This document shows positions 23,181 through 31,154 of a DNA stretch of 64,000 nucleotides, one piece after another. The position numbers were made by a program, and so were the translations under genes. The stretch comes from Lewinellaceae bacterium. Its GTDB lineage: Bacteria > Bacteroidota > Bacteroidia > Chitinophagales > Saprospiraceae. The notes under the pieces were generated by a model. It searched no databases. It was not told the origin of the DNA and was given only the letters and a program-made list of their open reading frames with translations. Positions within the stretch are counted from its first letter, which is position 1, and every line of letters begins with the position of its first letter. Where the stretch lies: NCBI GenBank assembly GCA_020636325.1, contig JACJYC010000009.1:185388-249387 (forward strand), given 5' to 3'.

Positions 23181-24206
23181 ATGTTTGACCCGAAAGCACT
23201 CCATGACCTGATCAACGAAGGATATCTCCAGGTGCAGCGCCACCCGGAGGCGGAGTTCTTTATTTACAATTATACCGCCAAAACCCAGTACGAACGCGAA
23301 TGGAATGCGATCACCCTGCAATGCCGGGGCCTGATCCTGGACGGGAACCTGGAACCGGTGGCGCGGCCGTTCAAAAAGTTTTTCAACCTGGGTGAAACCA
23401 CGGGGCAGGCCATACCGAACGAGCCTTTCGAGGTGTTCGAAAAGATGGACGGTTCCCTGGGAATCCTCTACTGGCTCCACGGCGAAGCCTTCATCGCTAC
23501 GCGCGGGTCCTTTACCAGCGAGCAGGCCGCCAGGGGAACGGCTATCCTCCGGCGCAGGTACAGCCGTTTGCTGCCCTCGCTGGATAAGACCAAAACCTAC
23601 CTTTTTGAGATCATCTACCCAGAGAACCGGATCGTTGTCGATTACGGTGAAATGGAAGACCTGGTGTTGCTGGCCGTTGTGGACAACCAAACGGGTAAAG
23701 AGGTAACCGTTGAAAACCCAGGGTTTACGCCGGTTCGGCGGTATCACGGCGTACGCGACGTCCATGTGTTGAAAGAACTGGCGGAAGAAAACCGCGAAGG
23801 TTTTGTCGTGCGGTTCGAGAGCGGGTTGCGGTACAAGATCAAATTTGAAGAATACGTCCGCATCCACCGGATCATCACCCAGGTTTCCAGCCTCAGCATT
23901 TGGGAATACCTCAAGGAAGGCCAATCGCTGGATGAGATCCTCGACCGGGTGCCGGATGAATTCTACCAATGGGTCCGCAAAACGAATGAAGACCTTCACG
24001 CCGCTTTTCGGAACGTGGAAGAACGGGCCCGCGCCGAATTCAAGGTACTCGGCAACCGCAAGGAAACGGCCCTGTATTTCCAGCAATGCACCTATCCGGC
24101 GCTGCTGTTCGCTATGCTCGACGGCAAGGATTATGCGCCGGCCATCTGGAAACTGATCCGGCCTGATTTTGCCAAACCGTTTGCCGATAAAACAGATGAT
24201 TTATGA
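23181..24206 (+). CDS. rnlA: T4 Rnl1-like RNA ligase
   Basis: The 341-residue protein is an ATP-dependent RNA ligase. Motif I is EKMDGSLGILYW with the adenylated lysine at Lys88; motif III is YLFEIIYPENRIVVDY, motif IV EGFVVRF and motif V YKIKFEEYVRIHRI. Length and a helical C-terminus fit the T4 Rnl1 family, which seals anticodon-loop breaks in tRNA. The frame is open from 23109, but those residues would come from the repeat hairpin, so ATG 23181 is chosen. Its TGA overlaps the ATG of the kinase gene (ATGA), pointing to translational coupling. It should act on 3'-OH and 5'-phosphate ends prepared by the next gene product. Confidence 0.92.
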   Translation: MFDPKALHDLINEGYLQVQRHPEAEFFIYNYTAKTQYEREWNAITLQCRGLILDGNLEPVARPFKKFFNLGETTGQAIPNEPFEVFEKMDGSLGILYWLHGEAFIATRGSFTSEQAARGTAILRRRYSRLLPSLDKTKTYLFEIIYPENRIVVDYGEMEDLVLLAVVDNQTGKEVTVENPGFTPVRRYHGVRDVHVLKELAEENREGFVVRFESGLRYKIKFEEYVRIHRIITQVSSLSIWEYLKEGQSLDEILDRVPDEFYQWVRKTNEDLHAAFRNVEERARAEFKVLGNRKETALYFQQCTYPALLFAMLDGKDYAPAIWKLIRPDFAKPFADKTDDL

Positions 24207-25075
24207 AAAAAGTGATCGTAATGCGGGGATTGCCGGGCAGCGGTAAATCGACCTATGCCAAAAAACTCCTCGCTGAGAACCCCAACGCCTGGAAACGCAT
24301 CAACCGCGACGAACTTCGCGCCATGTTCGACGGCGGGCATTTCAGCAACGGCAATGAAAAATTCGTGAAACAGGTCCGCGATCTGCTCATCATCAAAGCC
24401 CTGGAAGACGGCAAGCATGTCATCGTGGATGACACCAACCTGGCCGCCGGAAACGCAACCCGCATCCTGCAACTGGTGCAGGAATTCAATAAGACGCACA
24501 ACGACAACGTCACCGTTGAGGTCATCGAAATGGATACGCCGCTGGAAGAATGCATTGCCCGCGACGCCAAAAGGGAAAAACCGGTCGGCGCTAAGGTCAT
24601 CGGGACCATGCACCGCCAGTTTTATACCAAAAACCAGCGCTACGCCGCCCAGGATCCGGGCCTGCCGCGCGCTGTCATGTGCGACCTCGACGGCACCCTG
24701 GCCCTGCTCAACGGCCGCAGCCCATACGATTCGGAAGGCTGTGAAAAGGACCTCCTGAACGAACCCGTTGCGCACCTCCTGACCACCTACCGGAATCTCG
24801 GGCACCGGGTCATCCTGGTTTCCGGCCGGAAGGATACCGCCCGCCAGGCCACCGAGCGCTGGCTGGAAACGCACGCCATAGGCTGCGACCTGCTCCTGAT
24901 GCGCGCCGCCGATGACAACCGAAAGGACTCGATCGTCAAAAGCGAACTGTTCCACCTGCATATCCGGGATAAATTCTTCATCGAATTCATCCTCGACGAC
25001 CGCGACCAGGTGGTGGATATGTGGCGCAATGAGCTGGGCCTGCCTTGCTGGCAGGTGTATTACGGGGACTTTTAG
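24203..25075 (+). CDS. pnkP: T4 Pnkp-like polynucleotide kinase-phosphatase
   Basis: The 290-residue protein has an N-terminal P-loop kinase (GLPGSGKST, Lys15-Ser16; VDDTN; arginine-rich lid RDAKREKP) and a C-terminal HAD-type phosphatase (CDLDGTLA with Asp161 and Asp163, VSGRKD, ILDDRDQVVD). The kinase-then-phosphatase order and the length match bacteriophage T4 Pnkp (301 residues), which converts 2',3'-cyclic phosphate and 5'-OH ends left by anticodon nucleases into ligatable ends. It is coupled to the ligase gene by a 4-base overlap. Together with the ligase it makes a complete heal-and-seal pathway. An AAAATGC repeat follows the stop. Confidence 0.93.
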   Translation: MKKVIVMRGLPGSGKSTYAKKLLAENPNAWKRINRDELRAMFDGGHFSNGNEKFVKQVRDLLIIKALEDGKHVIVDDTNLAAGNATRILQLVQEFNKTHNDNVTVEVIEMDTPLEECIARDAKREKPVGAKVIGTMHRQFYTKNQRYAAQDPGLPRAVMCDLDGTLALLNGRSPYDSEGCEKDLLNEPVAHLLTTYRNLGHRVILVSGRKDTARQATERWLETHAIGCDLLLMRAADDNRKDSIVKSELFHLHIRDKFFIEFILDDRDQVVDMWRNELGLPCWQVYYGDF

Positions 25076-25200
25076 GAATGTAAAATGCAAAATGCAAAGG
25101 TGAAAATTTAAAAGCAGGCGCTGATTTTACATTTTCATGTTTACGGTTGCAGTTTCAAGATTTTATGTGTTTTTGGAATTAAATTCCGAATTTACATAAA
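25076..25200. repeat. AAAATGC tandem repeat and AT-rich spacer
   Basis: Positions 25076-25111 are AATGTAAAATGCAAAATGC-type repeat. The rest is AT-rich with no gene. Confidence 0.5.
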
Positions 25201-25529
25201 ATGATTGAACGTTTTCTAACCGATAAAGCCTTGGAACCCTTAGGGCAATATCCCTTGATAGCCATTACAGGTCCGCGTCAATCCGGTAAAACTACGTTAG
25301 CTCAAAACCTCAAACCGGATTATTCATACATCAACCTGGAGCTGCAATCAATGCCATAGAGATTAAAGCGGCAAAAACGATTAATACCTCATTCTTTAAA
25401 AACCTATTTGCATTCCGCGACCTTGCGGGCTCCGATACAGTAACTCCTTTCCTGGTATATGGTGGAGAAGATGCACAAAACAGGCGCGATTTAACGATAT
25501 TCCCCTGGAACCAAACCGGTCGGATCTGA
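25201..25529 (+). pseudogene. Remnant of an AAA_14/DUF4143-type ATPase with internal deletion
   Basis: The first 52 codons read MIERFLTDKALEPLGQYPLI then AITGPRQSGKTTLAQNL, an intact Walker A start of the DUF4143 ATPase family, and end in TAG at 25357. From 25338 another frame reads GAAINAIEIKAAKTINTSFF and on to TGA at 25527-25529, which is the usual nuclease-like C-terminal end of the same family (IEIKAAKT). The family is normally about 380 residues, so roughly 270 codons are missing and the two ends are joined out of frame. This indicates loss of an accessory gene beside the RNA-repair operon. Confidence 0.75.
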
Positions 25530-25551
25530 GGCGCCCTGCTGACAACCACTT

Positions 25552-26538
25552 TTACATTCCTACTTTTACATTCCCCACAACCCCAACGCCTACCTCCACC
25601 TTGCCGGGCGGATCGAATTTCAAGCTGATCATCCCATGCGCCGGATATGCCGGGCCCTCCTCAAATTGCCGGGACAGCCGTTCATAAAGCGGCATTTGGC
25701 CGCCCAATTGACCGGCCAGATCCAAAATGATCCCGGCCGCCTGCCGGTTATCCGGAAACAATTGCGCAGCGTGGACAAACAGGGTGATTTCCGGCGTTTT
25801 ACCCGGCGCTGCCCGCAGGCTGACACCCAGCCTCAGCCGGTTCAATACCGATGCAGCCGGTTGTGAGGCCAGGTATCCGAGGCAATTCAACGCAAAAGAC
25901 AGCTGACCGGAGGCGTTCCCGGCTTTGAACAGGCGATGCAAGCCCGCGGGCGAAGGTGCGGATGCGCGATAATAAAATTCCATTAACCCGGGTTTCCCGG
26001 GCATAACGCCGATGAGCATGGGTTCCAGCGCCGGCCCGGTGAATTCGGGAAATTCGGCGCCCAACGCAGACCTGACCAGCGGCCGGCCGGAAACGGGCAC
26101 CTCCTGATAAACCTTGCAACCGACCATGCCGTACTGGTGGCGAAAGCTGATCCAGTGGCCGTATCGCTGATCAGGAGCAACGGATAATGCCTTTAAAAGC
26201 GGATAAGTCTCCGGATCGAAATCCGGCGCGAACCGGCGGATATATTGCCGCTTCCGTGCCGGTGAATCGTCCGGAAGGCCCGGCTCTGCGGTATAGCAAA
26301 TATCATCCGAACGGCTGGAGAAATTGAATTCCAGCGGATAACCGTTCGGGGTAAGAAGGCTGTTGTCCACCGGCCGGCCGGCTGATTGCGCCGCCAACCA
26401 GGGGCGACTGAGCCGGGTCAGCATTTCGCGTACGGATCGGGCGTCCGCCGGCCGAAAACGGCCTGCCTCCGCAACCGCAGGATGCAGGCCGGGAAACAGG
26501 TCCGTTTTCGCTGTATTGAGGATCGGCCGGGCCATCAT
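25552..26538 (-). CDS. Unrecognised protein at the end of the toxin cluster
   Basis: The 328-residue soluble protein has alternating beta-strand segments such as PLEFNFSSRSDDICYTAEPG, GLMEFYYRASAPSPAGLHRL and MISLKFDP near the end. The layout of repeated strand-helix units faintly resembles ABBA-fold prenyltransferases, but no diagnostic residues can be assigned, so the function is unknown. Its ATG overlaps the stop of the 755-residue gene by four bases, so it belongs to the toxin operon. The C-terminal tail (GNVKVGM) is encoded by an AATGTAAAAGT repeat, so the original end has probably been replaced. Confidence 0.7.
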   Translation of the reverse strand: MMARPILNTAKTDLFPGLHPAVAEAGRFRPADARSVREMLTRLSRPWLAAQSAGRPVDNSLLTPNGYPLEFNFSSRSDDICYTAEPGLPDDSPARKRQYIRRFAPDFDPETYPLLKALSVAPDQRYGHWISFRHQYGMVGCKVYQEVPVSGRPLVRSALGAEFPEFTGPALEPMLIGVMPGKPGLMEFYYRASAPSPAGLHRLFKAGNASGQLSFALNCLGYLASQPAASVLNRLRLGVSLRAAPGKTPEITLFVHAAQLFPDNRQAAGIILDLAGQLGGQMPLYERLSRQFEEGPAYPAHGMISLKFDPPGKVEVGVGVVGNVKVGM

Positions 26539-28802
26539 GATTTGGTCGTCGGCGTTGCCGGGATGTTGAAGGTCACGTCGGTCTGTTTGGAGAACGTCGA
26601 CGATTGGGTGGCGCTGCCCGGCGTCACGTAGTTGATCTTGCAGTCGTAGCTCACTATGTTGCCGGCCTGGGTGGGAATGGTCAGGTACTTGCTGCCCGTT
26701 TCGCCCTTATTCCAGGTAAAGGACCGCTCGGGTTGCACCCCGGATCCGGCGGAGGCGGTTCCCTTGTCGACGGTTATGGTGACCAGCACTTCAACCGATG
26801 AAAAAGCGACCGATTTCCAGTTGATGGCCGCCGGGTCGATCTCCAGGGTGAAATACCGTTGGGTCGGCGAAACCATGACCGAAGGCTGCGTATTCTGGAT
26901 GGGTTGAGCCGGAATGTCCGTTGACCCCGATGCGGCGTCGATGGAAGCGGAGTAGACCAGGGGCTGATCCGCGGTGGCGAGGCCGACAAACACGTCCCGG
27001 GCAAACAGGTTTCCCGTTTGATCCGGGTTGGGGGTCAGGGTGAAGACCGCCGGTGAGGCCTTGGTTGGCAAGGATCCGGAATAACCGTCCGGCAGCTTCA
27101 CCGTTCCGTCATACCACATATTGACGGTGGCGTCAAAAACCGGATTGGAGTTGGCCTGGCTAACCGGAACGTATACGATCAGGTTGACGGAATGCAAGGC
27201 ATCGGCCGCCGGAAGGATCTGTTGGAAACCGGTCTGGTTCTGCACCAGCGGCGCCTGGTAGGTGACGCTGCCCGGAAATACGTAGGTCGCCTGGAAATTG
27301 TAACCGGCGTTGATGGGGTGCGCCTGCAGGCTGGTCACGGATTGCTGCGGCTCTTTGGGCGTCAGGCGGACAACCTGATTGACGGGCGTAGTATCGTTCT
27401 GGCTGATATAGCTGAAGTTGAGGTCGATCTCGTTGGGCTTGGTGCCTTCCGAATTGAAGGCTTGCTGACCGTCGAAATTCACGGTCAGAATGCCGGCTTC
27501 CTCCACCTTGAGCGTATAGGCCCCCATGTCGATGCCGTTGATCCGTCCGGTAACCGTACCCATGTTCGGATCCTGGTAATTGACCGAATATTCCAGGTTC
27601 CATTCGACCCCGATCTGGGTGTCAAAATCGGCTACGAATGCCTGACTGCCGTTGGCGGTGAAGGTGTAGGTCGATTTGGATTGCGGCAAGGTCGGATAGG
27701 AAATGGTGATCGTCACACTTTTAATGAAGGCGGGGTTGGATACGCCGCCGCCTGCCGGGATCTTGGGCACGATGTCGAGTTGGTGCTGGCTATCGCTTTG
27801 GAAGGGCAGGTTGGTGCTCACCACCATATGCTGCTGCTGGGTGTTCACGGTGGTTTCGAAATCGGCTATGTTCAGTTTCATATTCGGGAAAGAAGGCAGC
27901 GTAGCCGTCGGCTGGATCAGCCAGTTGATGACCATGTTCTCGGCATAGTTGTTGGTAAAACTGCTGACTTCGCTGATGTTGAAACTCTCGTCGCTCTTGA
28001 GCTTTTGCAGCTGGATGGCCTTGTTGACCTCTGCCGTGACGAGGTCGGCAATGGTGTCGTTGGCCCATGTCGTGACATCCTTGACCAGGTCCTGCGGCGG
28101 GTTGGAGATCCCCCAGGTGATCTTGACGCTGGAAGAATTGGACTCTGTCAGGAGTGCTTTGACCGACCCCGGACTGACCTGATCGCCCCAACTGTCGTAT
28201 TTCGGTTGGGTGACCTGGTACTGGTAGGCGATCGAAGAGTCGAATTTCAGTACGGCGGAGACGCTTTGCAGCCTGGCCGGAACCCAGAGATAGTAGGTTA
28301 CGTCGACTGCGCCGCCCTGGTTGGAAAAAGCGGTTTTGCAGGCTTCCAGCTGGGTTTTGCTCAGGTGGGCCAGGAAACTCGCCACATTGCTGCCGAAATT
28401 GGAGGCTGCGGCGGTAAACGTGGTCGTTGTTCCGCCGGCGGCCAGGTTGAAAGCGGCCCAACTGCCCTTGTTCAGCGCCAGTGCGATGAAATTCGGTTTG
28501 GTGACGCCGGGGAATTTGGTCGCATTGCCGAGGATCGCGCTGGAAATGGCTGCCTGGATGTCGGCCGGGACGGACAATTCCACATCAAACCGGCAGACGC
28601 CGGATCCGTTGTCGGCGCCGTCAGTCTGATTGGTGGTGATGTTGAAGGAAGGGTTCCCCTGGGTGTCCGTCACAAATTGCGGTTTGGGGATGATATAAAA
28701 TGCATTGGGATCAGGATTGGGGTCGAGCTGGTCGTCGCGGTAATAATCCCAGCTGTAGCCTGTGCTGTCCTGATAGGTTCCCTTTAAAGCAAAATTGAGC
28801 AT
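26535..28802 (-). CDS. Large beta-rich protein of the toxin cluster, function unknown
   Basis: The 755-residue protein has no signal peptide or membrane segment. The N-terminus contains NAFYIIPKPQFVTDTQGNPS followed by a beta-rich body of probable immunoglobulin-like domains, with a helical insertion around residues 225-290. It is the fourth gene of a five-gene minus-strand cluster, 61 bases downstream of the third toxin-like gene and overlapping the last gene by four bases. Candidate roles are chaperone, receptor-binding module or delivery partner for the pore-forming subunits; none can be shown from sequence. The N-terminal phrase should be usable to find relatives. Confidence 0.75.
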   Translation of the reverse strand: MLNFALKGTYQDSTGYSWDYYRDDQLDPNPDPNAFYIIPKPQFVTDTQGNPSFNITTNQTDGADNGSGVCRFDVELSVPADIQAAISSAILGNATKFPGVTKPNFIALALNKGSWAAFNLAAGGTTTTFTAAASNFGSNVASFLAHLSKTQLEACKTAFSNQGGAVDVTYYLWVPARLQSVSAVLKFDSSIAYQYQVTQPKYDSWGDQVSPGSVKALLTESNSSSVKITWGISNPPQDLVKDVTTWANDTIADLVTAEVNKAIQLQKLKSDESFNISEVSSFTNNYAENMVINWLIQPTATLPSFPNMKLNIADFETTVNTQQQHMVVSTNLPFQSDSQHQLDIVPKIPAGGGVSNPAFIKSVTITISYPTLPQSKSTYTFTANGSQAFVADFDTQIGVEWNLEYSVNYQDPNMGTVTGRINGIDMGAYTLKVEEAGILTVNFDGQQAFNSEGTKPNEIDLNFSYISQNDTTPVNQVVRLTPKEPQQSVTSLQAHPINAGYNFQATYVFPGSVTYQAPLVQNQTGFQQILPAADALHSVNLIVYVPVSQANSNPVFDATVNMWYDGTVKLPDGYSGSLPTKASPAVFTLTPNPDQTGNLFARDVFVGLATADQPLVYSASIDAASGSTDIPAQPIQNTQPSVMVSPTQRYFTLEIDPAAINWKSVAFSSVEVLVTITVDKGTASAGSGVQPERSFTWNKGETGSKYLTIPTQAGNIVSYDCKINYVTPGSATQSSTFSKQTDVTFNIPATPTTKS

Positions 28803-28863
28803 GGTTTTTTGTTTTAAGCGTTAAGGAATGAAAAAGGCGGGGATAGAATCCCGGTCAGGGTCG

Positions 28864-29742
28864 TCATTGGAGACCTTGAGCGTAGGTAGTCAATTGTTGC
28901 CATTGTGCCTGCGCCGTCTGGATATCGAGCTGTTTGAAATCGTCGGCGTAGGAATCGTCCGTGGCGTCGTTGAGGTTGGTCAGTACGGCCGTGAACTTGC
29001 TTTGGAGAATACCCCAGGCGTCGTAGACCGTCTGGACGGCTTTTTGGGCGCCCTGTACGTTATTCACCACATTTTCAAGGATGGCTTTGGCGTAAATGGT
29101 AGTGACCAGCGTGGGGTCGGCGCCGACCTCGTCGACTTTGATGGACACGTTGAAATTGACGTTGACGATGACGTTGCAAGGCCCCAACTGCTGGCTGTCT
29201 AGGAAGTTTTCCCCGAGGGCTGCCGACACCTGGGAAACCGCTGAAGCGCCGTTTGTGAATTTGGCGGTCGCGGCGCCTAAATCGGTTGCGATCTTTTGTT
29301 GATCCGAGTTGGTAGAAGCCGTGTAACCGGCCACCTGGGTGCGGACCTGTTCAACCGATTTCTGTTGCGTTTCGACGGCGGAGATCAGGTTGTTGATCTG
29401 TGTGCTGACCGTTGACCGCTGAGCTGCCGTCGGCTTGCTGCCGGGCTGATTGTCAATCTCATTCAGCAGGTTGAGCAATTGCGTTGTTGCGGATTGGAAA
29501 CTTCCGTTGAACGCGATGATGGCGCCCGGTATGGTTTTGGTGACGGCCGGGCAGGTATTGTCGATCCAGTTTTGCGCCCGGGTCTGTGCGGCGCTGATAT
29601 CGGCCTGAATGGGCCCGTACCAGGACGGCGGGTCCGAAATGGACGGAACGGCCGTTACGATAGCCTGCGCAAAGTTGGTGACCGACGTGGCGGAATTGAG
29701 GGCTTGTTGGAGGTCCGCCTGCGTCAGGTTTGGATTGAGCAT
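28864..29742 (-). CDS. Alpha-helical pore-forming toxin-like subunit, hydrophilic head (A-type)
   Basis: From ATG 29742 the product is about 292 residues, almost all helix, and shares an N-terminal landmark with the next two genes (SDPPSWYGPIQADISAAQTR then AQNW). Instead of a hydrophobic hairpin, the centre has a short predicted beta hairpin with polar and valine alternation (CNVIVNVNFNVSIKVDEV). In HBL/NHE and AhlABC/SmhABC tripartite toxins one subunit has such a hydrophilic head, so this would be the A-type partner. An alternative start at 29781 (MSLRNPDLLIQ) is possible; the frame open to 29877 runs into repeat sequence. No signal peptide is present. Confidence 0.72.
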   Translation of the reverse strand: MLNPNLTQADLQQALNSATSVTNFAQAIVTAVPSISDPPSWYGPIQADISAAQTRAQNWIDNTCPAVTKTIPGAIIAFNGSFQSATTQLLNLLNEIDNQPGSKPTAAQRSTVSTQINNLISAVETQQKSVEQVRTQVAGYTASTNSDQQKIATDLGAATAKFTNGASAVSQVSAALGENFLDSQQLGPCNVIVNVNFNVSIKVDEVGADPTLVTTIYAKAILENVVNNVQGAQKAVQTVYDAWGILQSKFTAVLTNLNDATDDSYADDFKQLDIQTAQAQWQQLTTYAQGLQ

Positions 29743-29984
29743 AATCCGTTGGATTAAAAGGTCGGGGTTGCGCAAGCTCATATTGTCGGACAATTTTGCA
29801 AGAAAAGCAACGAGCGGGTGATGGAGTGAGAGCGGGAGGATGTGAGACCATCCCGCTGCCCGTCTCGCCTTCAGCATATCTTGTCCGCCGGTATGATGTA
29901 AACAGGATCCTTGACGGATGCGTTCGGGCGCAACCCCTTCCGGGTTAACAACTACTTTGGGTACGTTTGGAAAGAAACCGGTTC

Positions 29985-31124
29985 TCAGGCCGCGTCGGCG
30001 CCGGACAACTTGTGGATGTTGACGATCTTGTTCTGCAAGGTGGTGACGGTTGTCTGCATGCCGGTTGCGAAGGTCACGAAATTCGCCCAGTCCTTCTGCG
30101 CTTGCTGGATGTCCAGGGAGAGATCAACCCAATCCGACTGGCTCATGTCCGATTTGGAATCGTTCAGGTCGCTGATCACGGTATTCACCTGGGTGGTGAT
30201 GATACCAAACCAGTCGGCGATATCGGTCAATGACTGTGCCATATCCTTGTTCTTGTCCACCAGCGTAGTGACGGAGGTATTCATGACCGTCAGCGAGGCG
30301 ATCTGCTGTTGCTCGTTGGCCAGTTCGGCGGTATCCGTGTTGAGCTTGTCCTGGGCTTCCGCCAGTTTTTTCTCATAAATGGCGATCACGGTAGCGGCTT
30401 CGGCAATGGCGGCTACGATAATGAATGCGCCGATCGCGATGGCAAATGGAGCCGCCGGACCTGTGGAGGCGGCGCCCAAACCGACCACGGAAACCCCGAC
30501 AAACAACCCGACGCCGGCGGCGATACCGGCTGCTGTGATGGCTGCGTTATCTTTAGCGATATCCGCTTTTTGGATGGCGATATCCGAATTCAGATCGGTA
30601 ACCACCTTCTGATCGTCCAGCAAGGCTTTCTGGATGCTGTTGTTGCCGGTGGTGAGGTTGGTCAGGTCATTGCCGGCGTCGGTCTGGAAGGTGGAAAAAT
30701 TGGATTTCACCCCGTCGATGCTGGTTTTTTCATCGCCGATATGCTTGAATATCCAGTTCAATTCGGCCTGAATGGTGGAGATCTGTTCGGTGGTGGGATT
30801 ATTCTTCGAATCCTGAAGGATCTGGAGGATATTGGCCGTGCCGGTCTGGAAACGGCTGCCGATATTGATCACTGCCTGCGGGATGGTGGAGGTGATGGCG
30901 GGCTCCAGCGTTTGCGTCCAGTTGCCGGCGTGTTTTTTGGCTACCCCCAGGTTGGTATTCAGCGTATCGAACCAGTCGGGCGGCGGATTGATGATGGTTT
31001 GCAGGTTTGTTTGCTCTACGGCAATGGCGTAGGCGCGGATTTTGGTGAGTACGTCCACGTGATTGGCCAGAACGTCCTTTTGTCCGGATGCGTTTTGGGG
31101 TACCAAGGATGCAATTTTACCCAT
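29985..31124 (-). CDS. HBL/NHE-like alpha-helical pore-forming toxin subunit with TM hairpin
   Basis: The 379-residue protein consists of long amphipathic helices flanking a central hydrophobic hairpin at about residues 195-255 (AAGIAAGVGLFVGVSVVGLG, then PAAPFAIAIGAFIIVAAIAE). This is the architecture of ClyA-type toxins such as Bacillus HBL/NHE components, where the hairpin inserts into the target membrane. The N-terminal PPPDWFDTLNTNLGVAKKHA motif is shared with both neighbouring genes, showing common descent. It lacks a signal peptide, as is common for this toxin class, so export must use another route or cell lysis. Confidence 0.8.
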   Translation of the reverse strand: MGKIASLVPQNASGQKDVLANHVDVLTKIRAYAIAVEQTNLQTIINPPPDWFDTLNTNLGVAKKHAGNWTQTLEPAITSTIPQAVINIGSRFQTGTANILQILQDSKNNPTTEQISTIQAELNWIFKHIGDEKTSIDGVKSNFSTFQTDAGNDLTNLTTGNNSIQKALLDDQKVVTDLNSDIAIQKADIAKDNAAITAAGIAAGVGLFVGVSVVGLGAASTGPAAPFAIAIGAFIIVAAIAEAATVIAIYEKKLAEAQDKLNTDTAELANEQQQIASLTVMNTSVTTLVDKNKDMAQSLTDIADWFGIITTQVNTVISDLNDSKSDMSQSDWVDLSLDIQQAQKDWANFVTFATGMQTTVTTLQNKIVNIHKLSGADAA

Positions 31125-31154
31125 GATCTTGTTTTTTATAGGTTGAAGAATGAA

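Noticed and set aside
22002..24086. 694-codon minus-strand frame opposite the SPFH and ligase genes
   Set aside because: It lies entirely antisense to genes with clear motifs, and its product has no domain; it is a shadow of high-GC codon usage.
27192..28787. 531-codon plus-strand frame opposite the 755-residue toxin-cluster gene
   Set aside because: Antisense shadow: low-complexity composition and no recognisable start context. The minus-strand frame fits the operon.
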